A program made the position numbers and the translations under genes. This document shows positions 17,111-26,832 of a stretch of 64,000 bases of DNA, piece after piece (position 1 is the first letter of the stretch; each line of letters begins with the position of its first letter). The notes below the pieces were generated by a model, which made no database searches, was not told where the DNA came from, and was given only the letters and a program-made list of their open reading frames with translations. This DNA is from Haloplasmatales bacterium 4B (lineage in GTDB: Bacteria; Bacillota_I; Bacilli_A; Haloplasmatales; Haloplasmataceae): the NCBI GenBank assembly GCA_003586005.1, contig NSKI01000010.1, forward strand, positions 1-64,000. Reading direction: 5' to 3'.

Positions 17111-18844
17111 ATGTTTGATTTTAAGCTTGAAAAGCTTTCTGGTCATGCTAATAGTGGCAAGGTAGGAAAGATATATAAAGGTGCTGATGAATTAATAAAT
17201 TCTGGTGAAGATTTTTTTGACATAGAATCAAATAAAGGAAATATTACAGTATGCGCTGACTTTAGTGGAATAATTAAGAGTATAGAAGTAAAAGTTGGTG
17301 ACACTGTTAAAAAGGGAGACACATTAGCTAAAATTGAAGGCGAGCAAGTAAAAAAGGAAAGAAAACAAGAAGGAATTCAAGAGACTAAGAATTCAGCTGG
17401 ATTTAATTATTTGGGGAATCTCATGAAGCCTAAAAAAGAGGAAGTTGATGTAGATATCACTATAATAGGAGCCGGGCCAGGTGGATATGTAGCTGCTATT
17501 CAAGCTGCTAAATCAGGTTTAAAAGTAGCTCTTGTTGAAAAGGAAATAATAGGTGGTACATGTTTAAATTGGGGATGTATTCCTACAAAAGCATTCGTTA
17601 GATCATCAGTTGTATTTAAAGACTTAAAAGACTCAGAAAACTTTGGATTATTTGCAGAAAATGTGTCTGTAGAAATTAATAAAGTAGTAAATAGGAAAAA
17701 TGCAATTGTTAAGCAATTAGTTGGTGGTATAGAATATTTAATAGAGAAAAATAATATATTACTATATAAAGGGAATGGTAAGATACTTGATAATAACACA
17801 ATATTTACAAAACAGGGTAATAAAGAAACTACTATTCACACTAAAAATATAATAATAGCTACTGGTTCTGAAAGTACATTGATTCCTCTGAAAGGCGTCG
17901 ATTCTCCAAATGTATTAACTAGTAAGGACTTGTTGGATATAAAATCAATGCCACAGAAGTTAGTTGTCGTTGGTGGCGGTGTAATAGGAATGGAATTTGC
18001 ATTCGTTTTTAGAAACTTTGGAGTTGATGTAACTGTTGTAGAATATGTTGATAATATATTAGCAACCTTAGATGATGATATTTCAAGTGAAATTACCGCA
18101 ATAGCAAAAGAAAAAGGAATAAAAGTATATACTAGCTCTAAGGTTGAAGAAATACTAGATACAGAAGAAAAACAGAGTGTATTAGTTTTTTCAAAAGACG
18201 ATAAGAAACATTATCTTACAGCAGACAAAATATTATTAGCTGTTGGAAGACAACCTAATATAGAAGGCTTAGATGTTAAAGAGCTTGGTATTAAGTTGAA
18301 TGATAGAGGTAGAGGGATTAAGGTAAATGAAAAAATGCAGACTAATATTCCTAACATCTATGCTATAGGGGATGTTACAAATATTATACAGCTAGCTCAT
18401 GTTGCATCTCATCAAGGAATAGTTGCAGTAGAAAACATATTAGGCAAAGATGTGAAAATGGAATATGATGTAATACCTAGCGCAATATTTACTGACCCTG
18501 AAATAGCGGTAGTAGGTATGAGTGAAAAAGATGCTAAGAAACAGAAACTCGAAATTGTTGTTGGCAAATTCCCATTTGCTGCAAACGGCAAAGCATTAAC
18601 ATTAGGTGAAGCTAGAGGGTTTGTTAAGATTATTAAAGATAAGACTTCAGATAAGATACTTGGCGCGGCAATAATAGGCCCACATTCAACTGACTTAATT
18701 CATGAATTAGCTTTAGCAGTGAAAAATGAACTAAAGGATATTGATATAATCAAAACTATTCATGCTCATCCAACCACATCAGAAGCGGTACACGAAGCTG
18801 CATTAGCTTCAACAAGTTTTGGAGCACTTCACTTCGCAGAATAG
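17111..18844 (+). CDS. lpdA: Dihydrolipoyl dehydrogenase with N-terminal lipoyl domain
   Basis: A 577-residue fusion. Residues 1-78 form a lipoyl/biotinyl-type domain with the hairpin Lys candidate K42 in ESNKGN and the typical end GDTVKKGDTLAKIEG. A linker follows, then the flavoprotein: FAD motif IIGAGPGGYVAA (about 118-129), redox disulfide C151/C156 in CLNWGC, NAD motif VVGGGVIGMEFA, second FAD motif IYAIGDV, and catalytic His-Glu region HAHPTTSEAVHEAA. The enzyme reoxidises dihydrolipoamide with NAD+. No E1/E2 dehydrogenase or glycine-cleavage genes lie nearby; the neighbour is an AhpD-like protein, pointing to a redox-defence role. The lipoyl motif is SNK rather than the common DKA, so lipoylation is likely but not certain. 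Confidence 0.93.
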   Translation: MFDFKLEKLSGHANSGKVGKIYKGADELINSGEDFFDIESNKGNITVCADFSGIIKSIEVKVGDTVKKGDTLAKIEGEQVKKERKQEGIQETKNSAGFNYLGNLMKPKKEEVDVDITIIGAGPGGYVAAIQAAKSGLKVALVEKEIIGGTCLNWGCIPTKAFVRSSVVFKDLKDSENFGLFAENVSVEINKVVNRKNAIVKQLVGGIEYLIEKNNILLYKGNGKILDNNTIFTKQGNKETTIHTKNIIIATGSESTLIPLKGVDSPNVLTSKDLLDIKSMPQKLVVVGGGVIGMEFAFVFRNFGVDVTVVEYVDNILATLDDDISSEITAIAKEKGIKVYTSSKVEEILDTEEKQSVLVFSKDDKKHYLTADKILLAVGRQPNIEGLDVKELGIKLNDRGRGIKVNEKMQTNIPNIYAIGDVTNIIQLAHVASHQGIVAVENILGKDVKMEYDVIPSAIFTDPEIAVVGMSEKDAKKQKLEIVVGKFPFAANGKALTLGEARGFVKIIKDKTSDKILGAAIIGPHSTDLIHELALAVKNELKDIDIIKTIHAHPTTSEAVHEAALASTSFGALHFAE

Positions 18845-18849
18845 TACAT

Positions 18850-18900
18850 AAAGGGTTTTCAATAATCATCGTAATAGATTAATAGAAAACCCTTTTTTTA
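18850..18900 (+). terminator. Terminator after lpdA
   Basis: AAAGGGTTTTC (18850-18860) pairs perfectly with GAAAACCCTTT (18885-18895), then T-run. The DNA from here to 19108 shows no gene. Confidence 0.85.
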
Positions 18901-19108
18901 TTTAGATACTAGGAACCCAACAAAAGTTTCCTAACCCAAGCAAGTAAATATTTAACCTTATTGGGAATACATTTTTTAATCCTTATCTACTTAATAAAAA
19001 TAAAAAAATTTAGATTCCTTTTTTTCTATCTATTACATGTAATAATCTTGATGAAAATAGTGATTAAATGTTATTATATTATTAATGAAGTAGAAATGTG
19101 GTGTAATA

Positions 19109-19657
19109 ATGATATTAGTATTAATTGGTTCACCTAATAAATTAGGTAATACTTATACAGTAGTTAATGAATTATTAAAGGATATTGATGAAGAAATCAT
19201 TTATTATGATGCTTATAAAAGTAAAATAAAAGCTTGTATTGATTGTAAGTATTGTTCATCTACAAGTGGATGTTCAATAAAAGATGAAATGCAAGATATT
19301 TATCAATTAATTGAAAAAGTTGATACTTTAATTATTGCTTCGCCACTGCATTTTGCAACATTTACAGGAGAATTAATTAATTTGTTAAGTCGTTTTCAAA
19401 CATATTATGCTGGTAAATATGTGCGTTTAGTTAATAACCCAACTATTAAAAAAGGATTACTTGTAGTAACTGCAGGTGGTCACTGGCCAAAGATGTTTGT
19501 TGGCGTGAAGGAAACCTTTAATGTTGTTAAATTATTATTTAATATAGATAAAACATTGGAGTTATTAATTGCTAAGTGTGATGAGGTTCTTCCTACATCT
19601 TCTTCTGAATTTAAGAATCGTAAACAAGAAATTCAATTATTTTTAGGTGAAAAATAA
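19109..19657 (+). CDS. Flavodoxin-like NAD(P)H-dependent FMN reductase
   Basis: A 182-residue protein of the flavodoxin-fold FMN reductase family. The FMN phosphate loop is GSPNKLGNT (7-15). Residues about 50-67 contain a Cys cluster (CIDCKYCSSTSGC) typical of the iron-sulfur flavoprotein-like subgroup. The LIIASPLHFATFTGEL segment binds the flavin ring in the family. Such proteins reduce quinones, azo compounds or unknown electron acceptors. The gene stands alone between the lpdA terminator and the hut operon. A weak hairpin (TGACTA/TAGTCA, 19747-19766) downstream may terminate it. Confidence 0.85.
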   Translation: MILVLIGSPNKLGNTYTVVNELLKDIDEEIIYYDAYKSKIKACIDCKYCSSTSGCSIKDEMQDIYQLIEKVDTLIIASPLHFATFTGELINLLSRFQTYYAGKYVRLVNNPTIKKGLLVVTAGGHWPKMFVGVKETFNVVKLLFNIDKTLELLIAKCDEVLPTSSSEFKNRKQEIQLFLGEK

Positions 19658-19784
19658 AGTGTCTTTTCACAATTTATTATAGCCGTTTATTGATAACTAT
19701 CCTTTATTATTATATAATAAAGATATAAATTAATTTAAAAAATGAGTGACTAGTTTTTATTAGTCATTTAAATTTGTAAATTAA

Positions 19785-19798
19785 TGAAAACGCTTACT
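19785..19798 (+). promoter_or_regulatory. Perfect cre box (CcpA site) upstream of the hut operon
   Basis: TGAAAACGCTTACT matches the cre consensus TGWAARCGYTWNCW at all 14 positions. Histidine utilisation is a classic catabolite-controlled pathway. The box lies about 85 bases upstream of the likely start of transcription. Confidence 0.75.
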
Positions 19799-19846
19799 TA
19801 ATTAATCGAGATATTTTGACATTAGTATTAAATAAGGCTCGAAAGA

Positions 19847-19875
19847 TTGTATTTCACTCAAATTAACTTTATAAT
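19847..19875 (+). promoter_or_regulatory. Probable hut promoter
   Basis: -10 TATAAT (19870-19875) with a weak -35 TTGTAT (19847-19852) and 17-nt spacing. A TTGACA at 19816-19821 has no -10 at proper spacing. Confidence 0.45.
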
Positions 19876-19929
19876 AATGTTATAAAAAATGGATAATAAT
19901 AAACTCAATTAGAAAGGTAGGAATAAGTA

Positions 19930-21456
19930 ATGGTTATTGTATTGGATGGAAATAGTCTTAAATTAGAAGATTTTATCCAAGTTGTAAGGTTCGGTGCTGA
20001 AGTAAAACTAAGTTCTGATGCCATAGCACGGATAAAATCAAGTAGAAAAATAATCGATAAAATAGTTGATGAAGAAAAAACAGTATATGGTGTTAATACT
20101 GGTTTTGGAAAACTTTCGAATGTCACCATAAATAGAGATGAGGTAAGTAAATTACAGGAAAATTTGTTGAAAAGTCATGCTTGTGGTGTAGGGAATTATT
20201 TTAATAGTGAGATAACTAAGGGTATAATGTTACTTCGCGTAAACGCACTTGCTAAAGGCTATTCCGGTATTAGACTTGAAGTATTAGAGAGGTTAATTTT
20301 ATATATTAATAAAGATATATGCCCTTTAATACCCGAAAAAGGTTCGCTTGGTGCTAGTGGAGATTTGGCTCCACTAGCTCATATGGCACTTACTATAATA
20401 GGTTTAGGAGAAGTAATGTATAAGGGTAAGACTACTTCAACTATCGACGTACTTAAAGCATTAGATATTAAACCTATTGAAAAGCTACAAGCAAAAGAAG
20501 GTTTATCACTAATTAATGGTACACAAGTAATGACTTCTGTTGGTGCAATAACAACTTATGATGCCATGGCCTTATCTAAACTTGCAGATATTGCTGGAAG
20601 TTTAACAATGGAAGCATTAAGTGGAATAAAGGATGCTTTTGATGAACGAGTTCATCTCATTAGAGGCCATAAGGGGCAGATAAATGCCGCTAAAAATGTA
20701 CGTACTTTAATAAATGGTAGCGAATATGTGACAAATCAAGGTGAAATACGCGTACAAGATGCTTATTCACTTCGTTGTATGCCTCAAGTTCATGGGGCGA
20801 GTAAAGATGCTTTAAAATATCTTGTTGAAAAAATTGAGATTGAAATGAATGCTGCTACTGACAACCCACTTATAATTGATGAGGATACAGTAATATCTGG
20901 TGGAAATTTTCATGGTCAGCCAATGGCAATTAGTTTTGATTTTTTAAAGGTTGCGATAGCTGAACTTGCTAATATATCCGAAAGAAGGATTGAAAGATTA
21001 GTAAATCCCCAATTAAGTGAAGGCTTACCAGCATTTTTAGTTAAGAAAAGTGGTGTTAATTCTGGATTTATGATTATGCAATATTCTGCTGCTGCTTTAG
21101 TTAGTGAAAATAAAGTTTTGGCACATCCAGCCAGTGTTGACTCTATACCATCAAGTGCTAATCAAGAAGATCATGTGTCAATGGGAACTATAGCTAGTCG
21201 AGGAGCTTTTGAAATTTTAAGTAATGCTAGAAATGTGCTGGCAATAGAGCTTTTAGCTAGTGCTCAAGCAATTGATTTACGAGTTGAAAAGAAATTAGGA
21301 AAAGGTACAAAAGCTGCTTATGATGAAATTCGAAAACATATCGATTTTATCGATGAAGATAAAATAATGCACCCATTTATTAATAAAATGGAAGAGCTAA
21401 TAAAAAATGAAGTGATTTTAAAAGTAGTTGAAAAAGAGATTGGCTCTTTAATATAA
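19930..21456 (+). CDS. hutH: Histidine ammonia-lyase
   Basis: A 508-residue enzyme that deaminates L-histidine to trans-urocanate, the first step of histidine degradation. The Ala-Ser-Gly triad that cyclises to the MIO electrophile is A142-S143-G144 in GSLGASGDLAPLAHMAL. Other conserved parts are VYGVNTGFG, SLINGTQ, QDAYSLRCMPQVHGA and the QEDHVSMG motif. Length matches bacterial HutH. It starts behind AAAGGTAGG and heads hutH-hutU-ftcD-hutI/fchA, with 15 bases to the next start. The cre box upstream implies catabolite control. No HutP or HutC regulator was seen. Confidence 0.98.
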   Translation: MVIVLDGNSLKLEDFIQVVRFGAEVKLSSDAIARIKSSRKIIDKIVDEEKTVYGVNTGFGKLSNVTINRDEVSKLQENLLKSHACGVGNYFNSEITKGIMLLRVNALAKGYSGIRLEVLERLILYINKDICPLIPEKGSLGASGDLAPLAHMALTIIGLGEVMYKGKTTSTIDVLKALDIKPIEKLQAKEGLSLINGTQVMTSVGAITTYDAMALSKLADIAGSLTMEALSGIKDAFDERVHLIRGHKGQINAAKNVRTLINGSEYVTNQGEIRVQDAYSLRCMPQVHGASKDALKYLVEKIEIEMNAATDNPLIIDEDTVISGGNFHGQPMAISFDFLKVAIAELANISERRIERLVNPQLSEGLPAFLVKKSGVNSGFMIMQYSAAALVSENKVLAHPASVDSIPSSANQEDHVSMGTIASRGAFEILSNARNVLAIELLASAQAIDLRVEKKLGKGTKAAYDEIRKHIDFIDEDKIMHPFINKMEELIKNEVILKVVEKEIGSLI

Positions 21457-21471
21457 AAATTGGAGGAAGAA

Positions 21472-23511
21472 ATGTTTAATAATGATATTGAAAAAGCAAT
21501 GACAATTAATTTTGTTTCGTTTTTTAATGAATTACCCGAATATCCAAAATTTGAAGAGGGAATTAGACGGGCACCTAAACGAGAATTTACTTTAACTCAA
21601 AAAGAAACAGAGTTAGCAATTAAAAATGCTTTACGTTACATTCCTGAAAAATGGCATGAAACCCTAGCTCCTGAATTCTTAGATGAACTTTTAACAAGAG
21701 GAAGAATCTATGGATATCGATTTAGACCAAAAGGTAATATTTCAGGAAAACCAATTGATGAATATAAAGGAAAGACAATTGAAGGTAAGGCACTACAAGT
21801 AATGATTGATAATAACCTTGATTTTGATATTGCCTTATACCCATATGAACTTGTAACATATGGTGAAACAGGGGCTGTAATGCAAAATTGGATGCAATAT
21901 CATTTAATTAAAAGCTATTTAGAAGTTATGAACGATGAACAAACCTTAGTTGTTCAATCAGGACATCCTTTAGGGTTATTTAAATCTCATGTTGAAGCAC
22001 CAAGAGCTATAGTTACAAATGGGTTAATGGTAGGCCTATATGATGATTTAGAAAACTGGAATCGGGGAGCTCAATTAGGTGTAGCATCTTATGGACAAAT
22101 GACAGCAGGTGGTTGGATGTATATAGGACCACAGGGAATTGTGCATGGAACATATTCAACTATTTTAAATGCTGGACGTGATAAATTAGGTATTCCTGAA
22201 GATAGGAATTTAGCGGGAGTGTTATATGTTACTAGTGGTTTAGGTGGTATGAGCGGGGCTCAAGGAAAAGCTTGTGAAATAGCCGGTGGAGTTTCAATTA
22301 TTGCCGAGGTTGATAAATCACGAATTGATACAAGATTTTCGCAAAATTGGGTAAGTTATGTAGCTAACACACCAAAAGATGCATTTTCAAAAGCCAAAGA
22401 ATACTTAGATAAAAAAGCACCAATTGCGATTGCCTATTGTGGAAATATTGTTGACATATTAGATTATGCAAACATTAATAATATTCATATAGATTTGTTA
22501 AGTGATCAAACTTCGTGTCATAATGCTTATGATGGAGGGTATTGTCCTGTTGGAATTACTTTTGAAGAAAGAACAGAATTACTTAAACATAATAAAGTTG
22601 AATTTATAAGATTAGTGAATGAAGGCTTAAAGAAACATTATTACGCGATAAAAGCTCTAACTAAAAAAGGAACTTACTTTTTTGATTATGGAAATAGTTT
22701 TATGAAAGCCATATTTGATGCAGGTGTAACAGAAATCTGCCTTAATGGGAAAAATCCTCTAGATGGATTTATTTGGCCAAGTTATGTTGAAGATATAATG
22801 GGACCAATTTTATTTGATTATGGCTATGGTCCGTTCCGTTGGGTTTGCTTAAGTGGGAAAGATAGCGATTTAGATAAAACTGATAAAGCAGCAATGGACT
22901 GTATTGATCCAAAAAGACGTTTCCAAGACCTTGATAATTATAATTGGATTAGAGATGCTAAAAAGAATAATTTAGTTGTTGGGACGAAAGCAAGAATTTT
23001 ATATCAAGATGCACTTGGAAGATTAAAAATTGCTTTAAAATTTAATGAATTAGTACGAAAAGGTGAAGTAGGACCAATCATGTTAGGCCGAGATCATCAC
23101 GACACAGGAGGTACTGATTCACCGTTTAGAGAAACATCAAATATTAAAGATGGCTCTAATATTATGGCTGAAATGGCTACTCATATTTTTGTTGGTAATG
23201 CTAGTAGAGGTATGAGTTTAGTTGCTCTACATAATGGTGGTGGTGTTGGTATTGGTAAGGCTATTAATGGTGGTTTTGGTATGGTACTTGATGGAAGTAA
23301 ACGAGTAGATGAAATTCTTAAAAGAGCAATACCATGGGATGTTATGGGTGGAGTTGCTAGACGTGCTTGGGCACGAAATGAAAATGCTGTTACAACTTCA
23401 ATGGCATATAATCAAATTAGTGATGAAAACCATATAACATTACCATTTGTTACTGATGAAAATTATATTAAAGAATTAGTTAAAAGTAATTACATCAAGG
23501 GAGGAAAATAA
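21472..23511 (+). CDS. hutU: Urocanate hydratase (long form)
   Basis: A 679-residue NAD+-dependent enzyme that hydrates urocanate to 4-imidazolone-5-propionate. I use ATG 21472 after GGAGG; an upstream TTG at 21460 overlaps that site. The NAD-binding region is GLGGMSGAQGKACEIAGG; the family region DQTSCHNAYDGGYCP and the C-terminal GGVGIGKAINGGFGMVLDG are present. At about 680 residues it belongs to the longer clostridial-type variant rather than the about 555-residue HutU of Bacillus and Pseudomonas. ftcD starts immediately after its stop. Confidence 0.96.
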   Translation: MFNNDIEKAMTINFVSFFNELPEYPKFEEGIRRAPKREFTLTQKETELAIKNALRYIPEKWHETLAPEFLDELLTRGRIYGYRFRPKGNISGKPIDEYKGKTIEGKALQVMIDNNLDFDIALYPYELVTYGETGAVMQNWMQYHLIKSYLEVMNDEQTLVVQSGHPLGLFKSHVEAPRAIVTNGLMVGLYDDLENWNRGAQLGVASYGQMTAGGWMYIGPQGIVHGTYSTILNAGRDKLGIPEDRNLAGVLYVTSGLGGMSGAQGKACEIAGGVSIIAEVDKSRIDTRFSQNWVSYVANTPKDAFSKAKEYLDKKAPIAIAYCGNIVDILDYANINNIHIDLLSDQTSCHNAYDGGYCPVGITFEERTELLKHNKVEFIRLVNEGLKKHYYAIKALTKKGTYFFDYGNSFMKAIFDAGVTEICLNGKNPLDGFIWPSYVEDIMGPILFDYGYGPFRWVCLSGKDSDLDKTDKAAMDCIDPKRRFQDLDNYNWIRDAKKNNLVVGTKARILYQDALGRLKIALKFNELVRKGEVGPIMLGRDHHDTGGTDSPFRETSNIKDGSNIMAEMATHIFVGNASRGMSLVALHNGGGVGIGKAINGGFGMVLDGSKRVDEILKRAIPWDVMGGVARRAWARNENAVTTSMAYNQISDENHITLPFVTDENYIKELVKSNYIKGGK

Positions 23512-24405
23512 ATGAAAATTGTACAATGTGTTCCAAATTTTTCTGAAGGAAGAGATTTAGAAAAAGTCGAGAAAATTGTAAGTGTATTAAAGAATCGAGA
23601 AAATGTAAAACTTGTTAGTTATGAACCAGATGCAAGTTATAATAGAACAGTTGTTACTTTATTAGGTGAACCAGACGCTGTTAAAAACGCTGTTATATCA
23701 ATGGTAGGAGTAACAACAGAATTAATTGATTTAAACAACCACACTGGTGAGCACTCAAGAATGGGGGCAACAGATGTTATTCCTTATATTCCGATTAAAG
23801 ATATGACAATGGAGGAATGTGTTGATCTAGCAAAACAAACTGCGAAAAAAATCAATGATTTATACAATGTACCTATCTTTTTATATGAAGAAGCTGCAAA
23901 AAATGAAGATAGGATTAATCTAGCTAATATCCGTAAAGGACAATTTGAAGGTATGAAAGAAAAAATCCAACTTGAAGAGTGGGCACCTGATTATGGCAAG
24001 AGTGAAATTCATCCAACTGCAGGTGCAACAGCAGTTGGGGCAAGATTACCACTTGTTGCGTTTAATATTAACCTAGATACTACTAATGTAGAAATTGCTG
24101 CTAATATTGCCAAGGCAATAAGACATTCTGGTGGTGGATTTAGATATATAAAAGCAGGCCCTGCAAGTATTGAAGATAAGGGTATCGTTCAAGTAACAAT
24201 GAATATAACAAACTATAAAAAAACAAGTATCTACCGCGTATTTGAAACTGTAAAAATGGAAGCAAAACGCTATGGAGTAAATGTTTTAGGTAGTGAAATA
24301 GTTGGCTTAGTTCCAATGGAAGCTCTAGTAGAATCAATAGAGTATTACTTAGGTCTTGAAGGGTTTAGTATGGATAAAGTTTTAGAAACGAATTTATTTG
24401 ATTAA
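23512..24405 (+). CDS. ftcD: Glutamate formimidoyltransferase
   Basis: A 297-residue stand-alone formiminotransferase. It transfers the formimino group of N-formimino-L-glutamate to tetrahydrofolate, releasing glutamate. The family N-terminus QCVPNFSEGRDLEKV, the NHTGEHSRMGATDVIP stretch with the catalytic His, and the ARLPLVAFNINL segment are conserved. The cyclodeaminase domain that follows this domain in the bifunctional mammalian enzyme is absent here; it is fused to HutI in the next gene instead. The start directly abuts the hutU stop behind GGGAGG. Confidence 0.97.
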   Translation: MKIVQCVPNFSEGRDLEKVEKIVSVLKNRENVKLVSYEPDASYNRTVVTLLGEPDAVKNAVISMVGVTTELIDLNNHTGEHSRMGATDVIPYIPIKDMTMEECVDLAKQTAKKINDLYNVPIFLYEEAAKNEDRINLANIRKGQFEGMKEKIQLEEWAPDYGKSEIHPTAGATAVGARLPLVAFNINLDTTNVEIAANIAKAIRHSGGGFRYIKAGPASIEDKGIVQVTMNITNYKKTSIYRVFETVKMEAKRYGVNVLGSEIVGLVPMEALVESIEYYLGLEGFSMDKVLETNLFD

Positions 24406-24418
24406 AGGTCGTGAATAA

Positions 24419-26335
24419 ATGAAAGCGGATTTAATTATTTATCATGTGTCGCAACTATATACTTTAAATGGTAATAATAACCTTCGCCAAGGTAATGAAA
24501 TGAAACAAGTTGGTATGATTGAAAATGGATTTATCGCTAGTTTAAAAGGTAAAATTATTGCAATAGGTAGTGGTGAAGACTACTTGTTATATAAAAGCGA
24601 AAAAACTAAGTTTGTTAATGGCTGGGGTTTAATTTTAACCCCAGGTTTAATTGATTCACATACTCATTTAGTTCATGGTGGCTCACGTGAACATGAATTT
24701 GAGCAAAAACTTAGTGGAGTGCCTTATTTAGAAATTTTAAAAGTTGGTGGCGGAATTTTAAGTACAGTTGAGGCAACAAAAAAAGCTAGTTTTTCTGAAT
24801 TATATGATAAAGCTAAGAAAAGTTTAGATATGATGTTAACATATGGGGTTACAACTGTAGAAGCTAAAAGTGGCTACGGCTTAGAACTTGAAACTGAGTT
24901 AAAGCAATTAAAAGTAGCCAAAAAGTTAAATGAAACCCATCCTGTTGATATAAAATCAACTTTTTTAGGAGCTCATGCTGTTCCTGTAAAATATAAAGAG
25001 AAGAAATCACAATATATAGAAGAGATAATTAAGATGATGCCAATTATTAAAGAAAAAGGTTTAGCTGAATATTGTGATGTATTTTGTGAAGATGAAGTTT
25101 TTTCAATAGAAGAAAGTCGCTATATATTAAATGAAGCAAAAAAGCATGGTTTTAAATTAAAAATTCATGCTGATGAAATCGTCCCTTTAGGAGGAGCAAC
25201 ACTTGCTTGTGAATTAGGCTGTGTATCTGCTGATCATTTAATGGCATCAACAAAAGCAGATTTTATTAATCTCGCCAAAAATAAAGTTGTCGCAAATCTT
25301 TTGCCAGCTACATCATTTAGTTTAAACAAAGATTTCGCTAAAGCTCGAGAAATGATTGAAAGAGGTTGTGGTGTTGCTTTATCATCAGATTATAATCCAG
25401 GTAGTTGTCCTTCCGAAAATCTCCAATTTGTGATGCAGCTAGGATCGATTAAATTAAAAATGTTACCAACAGAAGTTTTAAATGCGGTAACCATTAATGC
25501 TGCTTGCGCAATTAATGAAGAAGCACGAATTGGATCGCTTGAAGTTGGGAAAGATGCTGATTATATCTTATTTGATTGTCCAAATTTAGATTATTTACTA
25601 TATCATTTTGGAATAAATCATGTTAAGGATGTATATAAATTAGGTAAGTTGGTCGTTAAAGATCAAAAAGTTTGTTATAAGGATTGTGATAATATGAGTC
25701 TTATTGATTTAAAAGTTAAGGAATTTATAAGTGAAGTTGATTCAAATAGTCCAGCACCTGGTGGTGGTAGTGTCTCAGCGTTAGCATCTACATTTGGTGT
25801 AAGTTTATCAAGAATGGTCTCACATTTAACGATAGGCAAAAAAAAGTTTTTAGAATTAGATGAAAAAATTCGCATTGATTATGAAGATAATTTTATTACT
25901 TTAAATAACATTAAAGAAGAATTAATCCCATTAATTGATAATGATACTTTAGCCTATAACATTGTCATGAAAGCATATAAAATGCCTAAAGAAACAGATG
26001 TTGAAAAAAAATTACGAAATGAAGCGATTGAAAAAGCGACAATTGAGGCTATTAAAGTTCCTCATGAAATCGCAAGATTATCATATAAAGCTTTAGAGGT
26101 AATAATTAAGATGCTTCCTTATGGCAATAAAAATGCAATTAGTGATATCGGAGTTGGAACCTTATTGTTGTATACTGGTTTAGAAGGTGCTATCATGAAC
26201 GTAAAAATTAACTTGAGTAGTTTGAAGGATTTTGGTACCGCAAATATGTATCGTAATTCTTGTGAAGAATTATTAACATTAGGGATAAAATTGAAAGAAG
26301 ATATTTTAGCGAAAGTCTATCAAGGTATAGGTTAA
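24419..26335 (+). CDS. hutI: HutI imidazolonepropionase fused to formimino-THF cyclodeaminase (FchA)
   Basis: A 638-residue, uninterrupted fusion of two enzymes. Residues 1 to about 420 are imidazolonepropionase, a metal-dependent amidohydrolase with the metal-ligand motif DSHTHLVHGG (H81, H83), the substrate loop EAKSGYGLE, KIHADEIVPLGGA and SSDYNPGSCP; it converts imidazolonepropionate to formiminoglutamate. Residue 426 is a Met that looks like the former start of a separate gene, and 426-638 is a cyclodeaminase (NSPAPGGGSVSALAS glycine-rich folate motif) that releases ammonia from 5-formimino-THF. The linker is only a few residues. Together with ftcD this completes histidine to glutamate plus a folate one-carbon unit. 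I know these mostly as separate proteins. Confidence 0.95.
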   Translation: MKADLIIYHVSQLYTLNGNNNLRQGNEMKQVGMIENGFIASLKGKIIAIGSGEDYLLYKSEKTKFVNGWGLILTPGLIDSHTHLVHGGSREHEFEQKLSGVPYLEILKVGGGILSTVEATKKASFSELYDKAKKSLDMMLTYGVTTVEAKSGYGLELETELKQLKVAKKLNETHPVDIKSTFLGAHAVPVKYKEKKSQYIEEIIKMMPIIKEKGLAEYCDVFCEDEVFSIEESRYILNEAKKHGFKLKIHADEIVPLGGATLACELGCVSADHLMASTKADFINLAKNKVVANLLPATSFSLNKDFAKAREMIERGCGVALSSDYNPGSCPSENLQFVMQLGSIKLKMLPTEVLNAVTINAACAINEEARIGSLEVGKDADYILFDCPNLDYLLYHFGINHVKDVYKLGKLVVKDQKVCYKDCDNMSLIDLKVKEFISEVDSNSPAPGGGSVSALASTFGVSLSRMVSHLTIGKKKFLELDEKIRIDYEDNFITLNNIKEELIPLIDNDTLAYNIVMKAYKMPKETDVEKKLRNEAIEKATIEAIKVPHEIARLSYKALEVIIKMLPYGNKNAISDIGVGTLLLYTGLEGAIMNVKINLSSLKDFGTANMYRNSCEELLTLGIKLKEDILAKVYQGIG

Positions 26336-26407
26336 TATTTATATTGGATAAACCCCATGTTTTTTGGTGGTTTAATAAAGAGTTTATTGTTAGAAAACTT
26401 AAAATTC

Positions 26408-26448
26408 AAAAAGTTAGGAGATTTATTTTTAAAAATCCTAACTTTTTA
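26408..26448 (+). terminator. Terminator of the hut operon
   Basis: AAAAAGTTAGGA (26408-26419) pairs with TCCTAACTTTTT (26436-26447). The remaining DNA to 26832 shows no convincing gene. Confidence 0.85.
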
Positions 26449-26832
26449 TAAAGCAAAATAAAAGGAATACCCTTCTGTTTTTCATCTATCTTTTTCATGT
26501 TTACCACAAATATTGTAACTGTAGTTTGTAATTTCATACCAAAGAGACCTGAATATTTGATTGTTTCATATTAATAGATAATGTAACTTAACAAATTCCG
26601 ATTAATTATTTCATTATTTGTTTTTCTAACAAATAATTTAAGTTTCAAGAAAAATTCTCTGGGACACATAGCACTATGAAAAAATTCTTCTATGTAAAAT
26701 CGCTGGTGTATCAAGATGAATAAACATTGTTATGGATTAAAAATAGTATTAATTCATAAGAAAAGTTTTGAATTTGATAATTAGATAGATTACAATTAAA
26801 GTGTAAGCAAGAAGAATAGAGGAGGAAATAAA

